From NCBI RefSeq assembly GCF_035917995.1, contig NZ_CP109131.1, forward strand, positions 5,828,001 to 5,892,000: a stretch of 64,000 bases of DNA, given 5' to 3'. Shown piece by piece: positions 17,904-25,483 of this stretch. Source of the stretch: Streptosporangium sp. NBC_01755 (GTDB taxonomy: Bacteria; Actinomycetota; Actinomycetes; Streptosporangiales; Streptosporangiaceae). The notes beneath the pieces were generated by a model. It saw only the letters and a list, made by a program, of their open reading frames with translations. It was not told the origin of the DNA and made no database searches. Numbering within the stretch: position 1 is the stretch's first letter; each line of letters starts with the position of its first letter. Made by a program: the position numbers and the translations under genes.

Positions 17904-19121
17904 TCAGGGGGTGAAGCGGCGGCGCAACGCGCGGAGGGCCGTTCGGGCGGAGCGGGTGCGTAGCAAGAGTGCGGTGAGGGCGACGCAGGTGACGGCCACG
18001 GTGGTGAGCAGCCAGGGCTCATCGGTTTCCAGGACCTGAAGGAGGGCGAGGGCGATTCCGGCTGGGACGGTGATTAGGGTGAACACGACCACGGCACTGT
18101 TGACGTGCCGGTTCTCGTCGTCGCGGGTGAGCCGGTTGAAGTCGCCGATCTCGGTGAGAAGTTGCTCGAAGCGTTCGCGGAGTGCGTGCTGGCGCTGGTA
18201 GGCGCTCAGGAGGCGGTTCGGGATTCCGTGCGGGGTCATGTGCTGTGCCCACAGCCGATGCCGGAAGGAGCTGACCTCGCGTTCGAGCTTGGCCATCGTC
18301 GCGGCCAGCGAGGAGTCCAGCGCGCCGGCCATGCGCTCCTCCAGACGGGTGAGCTCCTGCTTCTGCAGCATGCCGAGCAGGACCGCGTCCAGATAGATCG
18401 AGCGCAGGTACAGCTCCGCGTAGCCGAAGAACGGGTCGTCCCGTCCCTGATCGGTGCGCAGACCGATGACGCCCATCCCGTCGCGTAGGACGACGGCGTG
18501 CCAGTCGCTGGAGAGCCGGATGATCTCGTTGTTCGCCGGTTCGAGGTTCTTGGGATCGGGGGGATAGTCGGCCAGGCTGGTCCGGGAGGCCAGAGCCCAC
18601 AGCCACTGGAGGGCAGGCGCCCATCGCCAGTAGCGAGGCTGCCGGTACAGGCGTGGCAGGCCCTGCCTGGCCGGGGTGACGAAGGAGACGGTGAAGGGAC
18701 GGCTGCCCGGTTCGATGACGGCCTGGTCGCCGACGAGTTCCTGCGGGTCGAAATCAGCGGGCGGGGCATCCCTACGGCCGGCCAGCGTACGCAGCAACGC
18801 GATGGGCGTTTCTCGTCGGGGCCGCAGATGGATCGCCACCAGCCCACGGGCCTCCGGCTCGCCGGTCACCCGGAGTGCTTCGACACCGGTGATCTCGGCG
18901 TCGCCGACGATGCGATGAGAGGGGGCATGCCAGCGTCTCGGATGCGTCGCGTCGCCGTACAGCACGCGGGCGGTCTTCGCACTGTAGTACTCGCCACGCG
19001 CCTCGGTAGTGGAGTGGACCTGGCCGTGCCGCAGGACCAGCGGCCCCGGCTCCCAGGTGGGCGCGGCGGGGAAACGGGCCTCGTAGACGACGACAACGAC
19101 CTGCCGCGCCAGACGGGTCAC
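17904..19121 (-). CDS. Uncharacterised protein with two C-terminal membrane helices (possible membrane effector)
   Basis: A 405-residue protein. Residues 1-240 are a mixed soluble region (PRLYRQPRYWRWAPALQWLW, SSDWHAVVLRDGMGVIGL); residues 240-335 are long charged helices (LQKQELTRLEERMAGALDS, LRERFEQLLTEIGDFNRLTR); then come two membrane helices at about 343-363 and 370-388 and a basic tail. The helix-then-two-membrane-segment order resembles CorA-type channels, though no GMN motif is visible. The GTG start at 19121 overlaps the stop of the cold-shock-like gene, making it the last gene of the HEPN-NACHT-FGE operon. A role as a membrane-disrupting effector is inference. Confidence 0.7.
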   Translation of the reverse strand: MTRLARQVVVVVYEARFPAAPTWEPGPLVLRHGQVHSTTEARGEYYSAKTARVLYGDATHPRRWHAPSHRIVGDAEITGVEALRVTGEPEARGLVAIHLRPRRETPIALLRTLAGRRDAPPADFDPQELVGDQAVIEPGSRPFTVSFVTPARQGLPRLYRQPRYWRWAPALQWLWALASRTSLADYPPDPKNLEPANNEIIRLSSDWHAVVLRDGMGVIGLRTDQGRDDPFFGYAELYLRSIYLDAVLLGMLQKQELTRLEERMAGALDSSLAATMAKLEREVSSFRHRLWAQHMTPHGIPNRLLSAYQRQHALRERFEQLLTEIGDFNRLTRDDENRHVNSAVVVFTLITVPAGIALALLQVLETDEPWLLTTVAVTCVALTALLLRTRSARTALRALRRRFTP

Positions 19122-19381
19122 CGGTAGTAGTCCTCGACGTCCGGCAGGTCCAGTCGGATGACGTAGCGCGCGCGTTCGGAGTCCTCCGGGTCCACCAGGA
19201 ACCGCACCCGTTCGCCGGTCCTGATGGTACGGAATCCCTCGGTCACGATGTCGGCGTACATGAAGGAGTGGTGGGCCTCGGTGTCGGCGTCGCGGACGAT
19301 GTAGGTGCCCTGACGCCCGCCGTCCCCACTGCCATGCGGCATGCGGTCGACGATGTAACCGAACCGCTGGTCGCTGCTCAT
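19118..19381 (-). CDS. Cold-shock-domain-like small protein
   Basis: An 87-residue acidic protein. FGYIVDRM, GTYIVRDADTEAHHSFMYAD, and TGERVRFLVDPEDSERARYV resemble the five-strand cold-shock fold, in which aromatic residues bind single-stranded nucleic acid; the RNP motifs are not canonical. It overlaps the NACHT gene's stop by 1 nt and the membrane-protein gene by 4 nt, so it is certainly in the same operon. In such a context it might sense or present nucleic acid; this is inference. Confidence 0.6.
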   Translation of the reverse strand: MSSDQRFGYIVDRMPHGSGDGGRQGTYIVRDADTEAHHSFMYADIVTEGFRTIRTGERVRFLVDPEDSERARYVIRLDLPDVEDYYR

Positions 19382-22008
19382 CACAGCTCCTCGACGCATC
19401 GGAAACCGACGGCGTTGCTGCATCCCCGCCGCCGGGACAACCCCTTGAAGGAGGTCTGCAGCGCACGGTAGGGATTGTCATAGGAGCCGCCGCAGATGAC
19501 CACCTCGTTCAGGTTCTCCAGTACGGTGCCGGTGATCTCCCAGACGTTCCCGGCCATCTCCCGGATCCCGAAGGGGGAGACGTTGCCGGGGTGCGCGTCG
19601 ACCGGGCCGGGCATGGCCTGGCTCAGCCGACCGCGATCGAGCTCCTCCCGCCACGCCTCGTAGGTGATCAGCGGACGGCCGCTCCAGGAGTCCGCGCTGT
19701 TGACCACGTTCAGGTCGATGTCGTCGCCCCAGGGGAACAGGCGGCCGTCGGCTCCCCGCGCGGCGGCCTCCCACTCCAGGGAGGTGGGCAGGCGTTTGCC
19801 CTCGAAGCGGGCGAAGGCGTAGGCGCTCCAGTAGTTGACGCAGACCGCCGGGTGGTTCTCGTACACCGGGTCGGTGAAGTAAGCCTGGACCTTGAGCCGC
19901 TCCTGCCACGGTTCGTGGGAGAACTCCGGCGGCTTGTCAGGGTGATCCCACTGCTGGGAGCCATGCAAGCGAACCGCTTCCAGAAAGCGGTTGTAGCGGC
20001 CGACGGTGACGGGAAATCGATCGAAGCGGACCGGCCGCTCGATGCGCCGCAGCATCAGGTGGTGGCTCGGCCCGACCAGGTAGCTGCCTGCGGGGAGAAC
20101 GAGGTCGTCGGTGGAGGCGAGGGCGGAACGCCGGTGGAGGAACTCGCGAACCTGCTCGGTCAGGCGCGGACTCGCGTCAAGGATGACTTCCCGGTTGGCG
20201 GGCTCGCGGAGAAACTCGGCGGCCAGCAGCTCCTGGTAGGCGCCGTGGACGAAAGCCACCGCGGACGGCCCCGCGAGCCGGAACAACGCCCGAAGCCGGA
20301 AGGCATCGTAGGTGAGTCGGCCACCGTCGAACAGCACAATGCCCAGGTCGTTGACCAGGTCGACGAAGGTGAAGAACGTACGGCCCTGCAGGAAGGCCGA
20401 CCCGAAATACGCCGTGATCGACGGCAGGTCCGCCGGGTCCGTGACCCGGGTGATGTGCTGCCAGGTCAGCTCGGCCAGGTGAGGAAGACCTTGGGCCCCG
20501 TCGAGATCCAGGTCGTCGGCCAGGCGCAGTTCCAGGGGCGAGGCGGAGGCGGTGACATCATGCAGGCGCAGCGCCGAGAAACGCGGCACGAGCAGCGGGT
20601 TCACCCCTTGGGCGTGGAGCTGCTGGACCAGCTTCTCCGACACCAGAGCGGTGCCGTCCAGCAGCCGCCGCACCTGCGGGGAGTCCTCCAGGAAGGAGAC
20701 GCGGGAGGTGGTGACGACCGCCGATTCGGCCGACAGGACCTGGGTGATCTCGGTGAACAGCTCCAGGAAACCGGCCTGGGTCGCCGACGGCACCGCCTCG
20801 TCGATGCCATCCAGCGCGCACAGCACCGAACCGGAGCGGGCGAAGTAGTGGAACACCTCAAAGACGTAGGTGCTCTCCACGGCCATGTACGGGGTCAGCA
20901 CGCGCGTGACGAACGCGCGAAACTCCTCGCCCGGCCGTTTGAGGCTCATGTCGAAGTAGAAGCGGTACCGGCGCAGGCTCGCCGTGGCCGACCGGCCGAC
21001 CAACTGCTTGAGCAGCGTCGTCTTGCCGCTGCCCGACCGGCCGACGATGAGCAGGTTCCCGCCCGAGGCCGCCACCTCGTCCAGCAGCTGATCGGCAGCG
21101 CCGACCTGGGAGACCCGCTGCTCGCCCGTACGCTCGTCGGTGGTGAGCAGATCACCGGCGACCGTCAGCCGCCCGGCGTCCAGCAGTTGAGGGTAGGTGC
21201 CGACGACATCGGCCAGATGCCGGTCCAGATCGACGAACGCGTCCATGAACCGGTCGTAGGTGAGAACCCGGTAGTCGCCGCCCAGCGGGCTCGGCGCCTG
21301 AGCGATCCCGTTCTCCTCCAGGATCAGGAACCGGGTGAGCTTCGGCAGCCGGGTCTGCAACAGCTCGCCGTCGGTGGCCGCCAGGACCTGGGCCACATCG
21401 TCGACGTTCCTGCTCAGCAGCAGTTCGACGTACTCGCTGCGCAGGCCCCGCTCGCGGAAGAAGAGCTGGTAGACGGTGTTGCGGGACAGCTCGAAACGCT
21501 TGACCGGCTGGAAACCGAGCGTCAGATACAGCCCCGCCAGAAACTCGGCCTTGGCCGCTACCTCGGGAGCGAGCTTGGGCACGTCCCCGCTCAGGATGCC
21601 GCTGCCGGTGCTGCTGAACCAGGCCAGCACGTCCAGCAGACGGCGCACCGCGGTGAGCCCGTCCTCCTCGGCGATCTCGTAGCCATCGTGGGCGGACCGG
21701 TTGCGCAGCCGCTGGATGTCGCGCAGGGAGTCGAGGACGCCGCTGCTGCGGATGTGAGGCTGCGCGCCCTTGATCAGCTCGCTCAGGGTCTTCCCTCCGG
21801 GGTCGCCGGGTACGTTGTGGTGCCGCCAGAGCTGTTTGAGGATCCGCTCGGTGATCTTTCCGACCAGGGCGATCGCATTCTCCGGATAGCCGTCGCCGAG
21901 CGACTTGATCGGCCGCTCGAAGTCCAGGCCGAGATGGCGGGCGACCCGGGAGTGGTCGTCCAGCTCGTTCCTGAGCTGGAACAGACGAGTGTCGAGCTCG
22001 ATGCTCAC
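19381..22008 (-). CDS. HEPN-NACHT-FGE fusion: STAND NTPase conflict protein
   Basis: An 875-residue three-domain protein. Residues 1-135 are helical and contain R102-NRSA-H107, the R-x4-H motif of HEPN RNases (DUF4145-like region). Residues 300-470 form a NACHT-type NTPase: Walker A GRSGSGKT (323-330) and Walker B with the NACHT signature CALDGIDEA (397-405). Residues 638-875 match the formylglycine-generating (SUMF1/FGE-sulfatase) fold: LPAGSYLVGPSHH, SAYAFARFEGKRLPTSLEWE, GNVWEITG and the closing NAVGFRC. The catalytic Cys pair of true FGEs is not present (CGGSYDNPYRALQ), so the domain is probably a binding module. The start is GTG. It overlaps the methyltransferase gene by 4 nt. Such fusions act in phage defence or self/non-self conflict; the trigger here is unknown. 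Confidence 0.85.
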   Translation of the reverse strand: MSIELDTRLFQLRNELDDHSRVARHLGLDFERPIKSLGDGYPENAIALVGKITERILKQLWRHHNVPGDPGGKTLSELIKGAQPHIRSSGVLDSLRDIQRLRNRSAHDGYEIAEEDGLTAVRRLLDVLAWFSSTGSGILSGDVPKLAPEVAAKAEFLAGLYLTLGFQPVKRFELSRNTVYQLFFRERGLRSEYVELLLSRNVDDVAQVLAATDGELLQTRLPKLTRFLILEENGIAQAPSPLGGDYRVLTYDRFMDAFVDLDRHLADVVGTYPQLLDAGRLTVAGDLLTTDERTGEQRVSQVGAADQLLDEVAASGGNLLIVGRSGSGKTTLLKQLVGRSATASLRRYRFYFDMSLKRPGEEFRAFVTRVLTPYMAVESTYVFEVFHYFARSGSVLCALDGIDEAVPSATQAGFLELFTEITQVLSAESAVVTTSRVSFLEDSPQVRRLLDGTALVSEKLVQQLHAQGVNPLLVPRFSALRLHDVTASASPLELRLADDLDLDGAQGLPHLAELTWQHITRVTDPADLPSITAYFGSAFLQGRTFFTFVDLVNDLGIVLFDGGRLTYDAFRLRALFRLAGPSAVAFVHGAYQELLAAEFLREPANREVILDASPRLTEQVREFLHRRSALASTDDLVLPAGSYLVGPSHHLMLRRIERPVRFDRFPVTVGRYNRFLEAVRLHGSQQWDHPDKPPEFSHEPWQERLKVQAYFTDPVYENHPAVCVNYWSAYAFARFEGKRLPTSLEWEAAARGADGRLFPWGDDIDLNVVNSADSWSGRPLITYEAWREELDRGRLSQAMPGPVDAHPGNVSPFGIREMAGNVWEITGTVLENLNEVVICGGSYDNPYRALQTSFKGLSRRRGCSNAVGFRCVEEL

Positions 22009-22754
22009 GCTTTCACCCCGAGTACGAAGGCGAACCGGTCCGGGAACCGTACCTCGGGGCCGGGGTGCTCGCGGCGGATCTCGGAGATTCCCGCTTCCAG
22101 CTCGGCGTCATCAAAGCTGGACAGCAGCGACATGTACCGGTTGCGGACCATCTGGGTGTAGTGCTCGACGGTGAACGCGAGCGGGAACTCGTCGTAGCTC
22201 AGCTCGGTGGCCAGGCCACTGCGGCCCATTGCGGTGGCGATGCCGGCGGGATCGGGCTGTCTCTCCTCGAAGAGCCTCAGCGCCGCGCCGAACAGCGGGT
22301 AGTCGATGCTCGTCGGCAGCATGACCACGAGCATCCGCCCACCGGGCCGCAGCAGGCGAGCCAGACCGGTCAGGATCTCTGGAGGATCGGCGAGGTGGTG
22401 GAGCACCTCCTTGAGCAGGATGGCGTCGTAGCCATCGTGCGGCGGCGCGATCCGCCCTCCGGCGAGGTCTTCGGCTCCCGCGTGCAGCGGGATCAGCCGC
22501 TCGTCGGCGGGGAGTCGCTCCAGCATCGCGAGGGAGGGGTCGGCGCAGACCAACGTGCTCGCGTGCCCGGCCAGACCGCGGGAGTAGAGGCCGGTCCCGC
22601 ACCCGAGATCCATCGCCAGATCACCGGGGCCGAGGCGCAGGCGGTCGAGGATGTCGCCGGTCATCCAGCGGATGAACTCCGGACTGTAGGCCCAGTTCTC
22701 GTCGTACCTGTCCGCCAGGCGGTCGTAGTGAGCCCGCGTGACATCGCTCCGCAC
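22005..22754 (-). CDS. Class I SAM methyltransferase at the head of the HEPN-NACHT-FGE operon
   Basis: A 249-residue methyltransferase: HYDRLADRYDENWAYSPEF, then the SAM loop AMDLGCGTGLYSRGL, LVCADPSLAML and YDAILLKEVLHHLADPPEIL. It belongs to the large methyltransferase-11 type and its substrate cannot be read. GTG 22754 was chosen because GGAGGG stands 8 nt upstream; a longer frame runs to 22871 through non-conserved sequence. It is first in the operon and overlaps the NACHT gene by 4 nt. It might modify the system's target or make a self-marker, but this is inference. Confidence 0.8.
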   Translation of the reverse strand: MRSDVTRAHYDRLADRYDENWAYSPEFIRWMTGDILDRLRLGPGDLAMDLGCGTGLYSRGLAGHASTLVCADPSLAMLERLPADERLIPLHAGAEDLAGGRIAPPHDGYDAILLKEVLHHLADPPEILTGLARLLRPGGRMLVVMLPTSIDYPLFGAALRLFEERQPDPAGIATAMGRSGLATELSYDEFPLAFTVEHYTQMVRNRYMSLLSSFDDAELEAGISEIRREHPGPEVRFPDRFAFVLGVKA

Positions 22755-22940
22755 GAGACATTCCCTCCAAGCCACGGCATCAGGGCAAGCCTCAGCATCC
22801 GACGAGCGACAACACCAGTCAAGGAAGGGGCGCTCAGGTAGGGGTTTCGGTCGGTGCCCCAGAGATCTCACCGCTTGCCATGAAGTCCGATTCCGCCGGA
22901 AATCGACAGGAATTCAAGCGACACCCGCGTATAGGCTCGT

Positions 22941-24110
22941 GTGGTGGCGCTTTCCGATCTTCGACGTGAGATGGTGCTCGATGCCATCGCCGAGTTCGAC
23001 CGGTTGGGCCGTGACGCCTTTCTTGAGGAGTACGGCTACCGCAGGGCCATCGGCTACTTTCTCGTCTACGACGACAAGCGGTACGACTCCAAGGCGATCG
23101 CCGGAGTCGCCTACCGAGGAGTCAGCGGCAGCCCCCTGCACCCTGGCGAGTTCTCCGGCGGGAACGCCACCGTTGCCCGGGTGCTCGGCGACCTGGGCTT
23201 CGAGGTGACGAAACCGGGGCAGGCTGCCGAAGTGCCCTCCGTCGAAGACCTCCTGCAGAAGGTCGACTCGCTCAAGCCCGCCGTGTCTCCCACGACCGGC
23301 GCGCAGAAACGGCACCAGCCGTTAACACTGTTGTGGGCGATCGGCCGCGCGGCCCAGGGCGAGCCACGCCTCACACCGTGGGAGAGCACCCACCGCGAAC
23401 TCGGGCAGCTCATCGAGGAGTTCGGCCTTGAGGAGGACCGGCCCAGCCCGGAGTTCCCCATGCTGTGGCTCTATCACCATGGCCTGTGGGACCTGCCCGG
23501 CCACACCGACGTGCCACGCGCCAGCGGCTCGCCCGCGCAGCGATGGATGAAGGAGCAGCGACCGAACAGCGGCCTGCGGCCATGGGCGCATGAGATCGTC
23601 ACCGACCAGGAGGGCGTCCGTGCCCAGATCGTCGTGAGGCTGCTCAGCGCGTACTTCCACGGCGCTGACCACAACGCACTTCTCGCCAGGATCGGGTTGA
23701 ATCCAGCTGTCATTCGCAGTGGGTCCTCCACGCCTGGCCGTAGCGAGTCCATTATGGAGCGCGTCATCCGCGACTCCCTGCTCGCCGAGCAGATCAAGCG
23801 CGCGCACGGCCACCACTGCCAGATCTGCGGCGACCGTCTTACTCTCCAGCAGGGCTTCTACGCCGAGGGAGCACACATTCGCCCGCTCGGAAAACCGCAC
23901 AACGGTCCCGACGAGCCCGGCAACCTGCTCTGCCTCTGCCCCAACCACCATGTTCTGTTTGACCGGGGCGCGATCGCCATCCAGGCCGACCTCGCGGTGA
24001 TGAACATGGCCTCGGGCGTCTCACTTGGCCCCCTGCGACTCGCCCCGAACCATGACATCAACCCGGAGCACCTGGCCTACCACCGGAAGGTCATCACCGA
24101 GCAGAGCTGA
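22941..24110 (+). CDS. HNH endonuclease with ScoMcrA-like N-terminal domain (type IV restriction-like)
   Basis: A 389-residue protein. The first 90 residues (DAFLEEYGYRRAIGYFLVYD, RYDSKAIAGVAYRG, LGDLGFEVTKP) match the N-terminal head domain of ScoMcrA, the type IV enzyme that cuts modified DNA. The C-terminal HNH core is CQICGDRLTLQQG, EGAHIRPLGKPHNG and NLLCLCPNHHVLFD. The middle is shorter than in ScoMcrA, which also has a phosphorothioate-binding domain; I cannot see one here. GTG start at 22941 or 22944. A TTA codon lies at 23322-23324. Truncated copies lie at 5114 and 9318. Confidence 0.8.
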   Translation: MVALSDLRREMVLDAIAEFDRLGRDAFLEEYGYRRAIGYFLVYDDKRYDSKAIAGVAYRGVSGSPLHPGEFSGGNATVARVLGDLGFEVTKPGQAAEVPSVEDLLQKVDSLKPAVSPTTGAQKRHQPLTLLWAIGRAAQGEPRLTPWESTHRELGQLIEEFGLEEDRPSPEFPMLWLYHHGLWDLPGHTDVPRASGSPAQRWMKEQRPNSGLRPWAHEIVTDQEGVRAQIVVRLLSAYFHGADHNALLARIGLNPAVIRSGSSTPGRSESIMERVIRDSLLAEQIKRAHGHHCQICGDRLTLQQGFYAEGAHIRPLGKPHNGPDEPGNLLCLCPNHHVLFDRGAIAIQADLAVMNMASGVSLGPLRLAPNHDINPEHLAYHRKVITEQS

Positions 24111-24190
24111 ACCGGCAGCGAGCCTGAGAATCTGTAGGCCGGCCTCGGGTGAAGTGACCGATCTAGGATGTGGACCTCATTCGGCGCAGG

Positions 24191-24490
24191 TCAGCCGTTA
24201 ATACCTGGCCGTGAGTGCTGGAGTTCGACGTCGTTTATCTGGGTCAGTAGATCCTGGACGTTTCTGGCTTCGATGGGTCCGGGGGCATTGGCAAGCCAGC
24301 GAGGGAAGGCCCAGTAGCGGCGGGCCCAGCGGCGCCAGAGGATGACCCAGCCGGGGTGGCGGGCTTCCAGGTCGCGAGCCAGGTCGGTGGCGTTGTCCGT
24401 GCTTGCCGCCTGGGGTCCGGTAGGTACGAGATCTGCTCCGCGACGGCGGCGGCCTTTGGGACTTGCCGGTGTGGCCACGGGAACCGTCAC
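24191..24490 (-). CDS. Small Trp/Arg-rich protein, copy 2
   Basis: The 99-residue twin of the protein at 14390-14689. The first 60 residues are the same, including HPGWVILWRRWARRYWAF; differences cluster after the core (PRWLANAP instead of PTWLPNAP) and at the last 15 residues. GTG start as in copy 1. Function unknown. It lies downstream of the copy 2 ATPase gene across the same hairpin pair. Confidence 0.7.
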   Translation of the reverse strand: MTVPVATPASPKGRRRRGADLVPTGPQAASTDNATDLARDLEARHPGWVILWRRWARRYWAFPRWLANAPGPIEARNVQDLLTQINDVELQHSRPGING

Positions 24491-24515
24491 TTTCCGTGGT
24501 GGCTGGGGTGGGGGA

Positions 24516-24605
24516 GGCCGGCGTCCCGGACGAGGGTGGGATCAGGTCCGTGGACGCCGGCCTTTTGTACGGTCCACGCCTGGCACGGGGGAGTCGGCGT
24601 GGACC
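24516..24605. terminator. Two adjacent hairpins, copy 2
   Basis: Exact counterpart of the copy 1 hairpins: arms at 24516-24526 with 24552-24562, and 24571-24580 with 24596-24605. Because this part of the repeat is almost identical in both copies, its conservation here adds little independent support. Confidence 0.45.
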
Positions 24606-24660
24606 GGCTCCGGGGTGAGCGGGGATCGGGGGGATCCCGTCTGCCCGGAGGTCTGGGGGG

Positions 24661-25161
24661 TTAGGGCTGCTGGGGCTGGGTGGGGAGGTCGAACCAGACG
24701 CCGGTGCCGAGTTGGCCGGTGCCGCACAGCCGGGTCCATTGGGTGCCGCAGCGTCCGTGGGTGAGTTCGGTGACGATGCGCAGGCCCCGGCCGCCGAGTT
24801 CGAGGTCGTCGATGCGTTCGGGGATGTGCGGGGGGCGGTTCAACAGGTGGTCGATGAGGGTGGTTCCGGCTCCGGCGTCGACGACTTCGGCGCGGACGGG
24901 CAGGCCGTGGTCGTGCAGCAGGCGCAGTTCGTAGGGGCCGGGGGCGTAGCGGGTGGCGTTGGTGACCAGCTCGGAGACCACGATCTCCAGCTCGTCGAGC
25001 ACGTCGGCGGCCAGGGGCAGCTTGGCCAGCTGGTCACGGAACAGCTCCCGGGCCCGCCGGGCCGCACTGGTGGGAGGCAGACACCAGGCGGTCATTCGGA
25101 AGTGACCATGAGATCTGCCGTGCCCGCCGGGGTCCGGGACGGGAACGTGCTCGGTGAGCAT
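24661..25161 (-). CDS. RsbW-like ATP-binding protein, copy 2
   Basis: A 166-residue GHKL-fold ATPase, identical to copy 1 over most of the domain (VLDELEIVVSELVTNATRYA, VVDAGAGTTLIDHLLN, ELGGRGLRIVTELTHG). The first 22 residues are unique. ATG 25161 has TTAGGAG 5 nt upstream and is well supported, which guided the start of copy 1. It is divergent from a regulator gene that differs from its copy 1 counterpart, so the two cassettes share an almost identical ATPase but have distinct DNA-binding partners. Confidence 0.85.
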   Translation of the reverse strand: MLTEHVPVPDPGGHGRSHGHFRMTAWCLPPTSAARRARELFRDQLAKLPLAADVLDELEIVVSELVTNATRYAPGPYELRLLHDHGLPVRAEVVDAGAGTTLIDHLLNRPPHIPERIDDLELGGRGLRIVTELTHGRCGTQWTRLCGTGQLGTGVWFDLPTQPQQP

Positions 25162-25483
25162 CGTCGCTCCTAACGGGTGGGAAATGGAGACGTTTCACCG
25201 GCGGACGGGAACCGGCTTCGGTAGGTCACCCATGGCGGGATGGGGCGCTTCTTATTGGTGCGTTCGCGGAGTGTCTTTTCTGCTCATCCGGTTGTAATGA
25301 AGTGATTGCAGAGAGTAGCGTGATGGTGGCGGGTTGAACCCGACGGCCTCAAGAAAACCCCGTCACTCACCTCACGAACAGACGATTCTCGTTGTCCAAG
25401 GTTGTCCAAGCCGATGGGAGGTCCAGTGCGGCCTGTGCAGGTGGATTAATCAGATTTACAGTCCAAGAAAGGAGGAGATGCGA

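Larger units (their letters stand above)
24186..25066. repeat. 880-bp duplicated segment, copy 2
   Basis: Partner of 14385-15265 in the same orientation. The left edge begins 75 bp after the HNH stop; the right edge ends inside the ATPase gene, beyond which the two copies share no promoter. The shared part is about 97 percent identical by eye, with stretches of several hundred bases showing almost no difference. Confidence 0.9.

Noticed and set aside
19381..22008. Diversity-generating retroelement with an FGE variable protein
   Set aside because: No reverse transcriptase gene and no template repeat were seen near the FGE end.
19591..22161. Long plus-strand frame opposite the HEPN-NACHT-FGE gene
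   Set aside because: It mirrors the real gene; no family motifs, Gln/Arg/Gly-rich composition typical of antisense frames in GC-rich DNA.
14860..25161. Sensor histidine kinases
   Set aside because: The ATPase genes lack a phosphoacceptor His domain and membrane segments; they are stand-alone RsbW-like domains.
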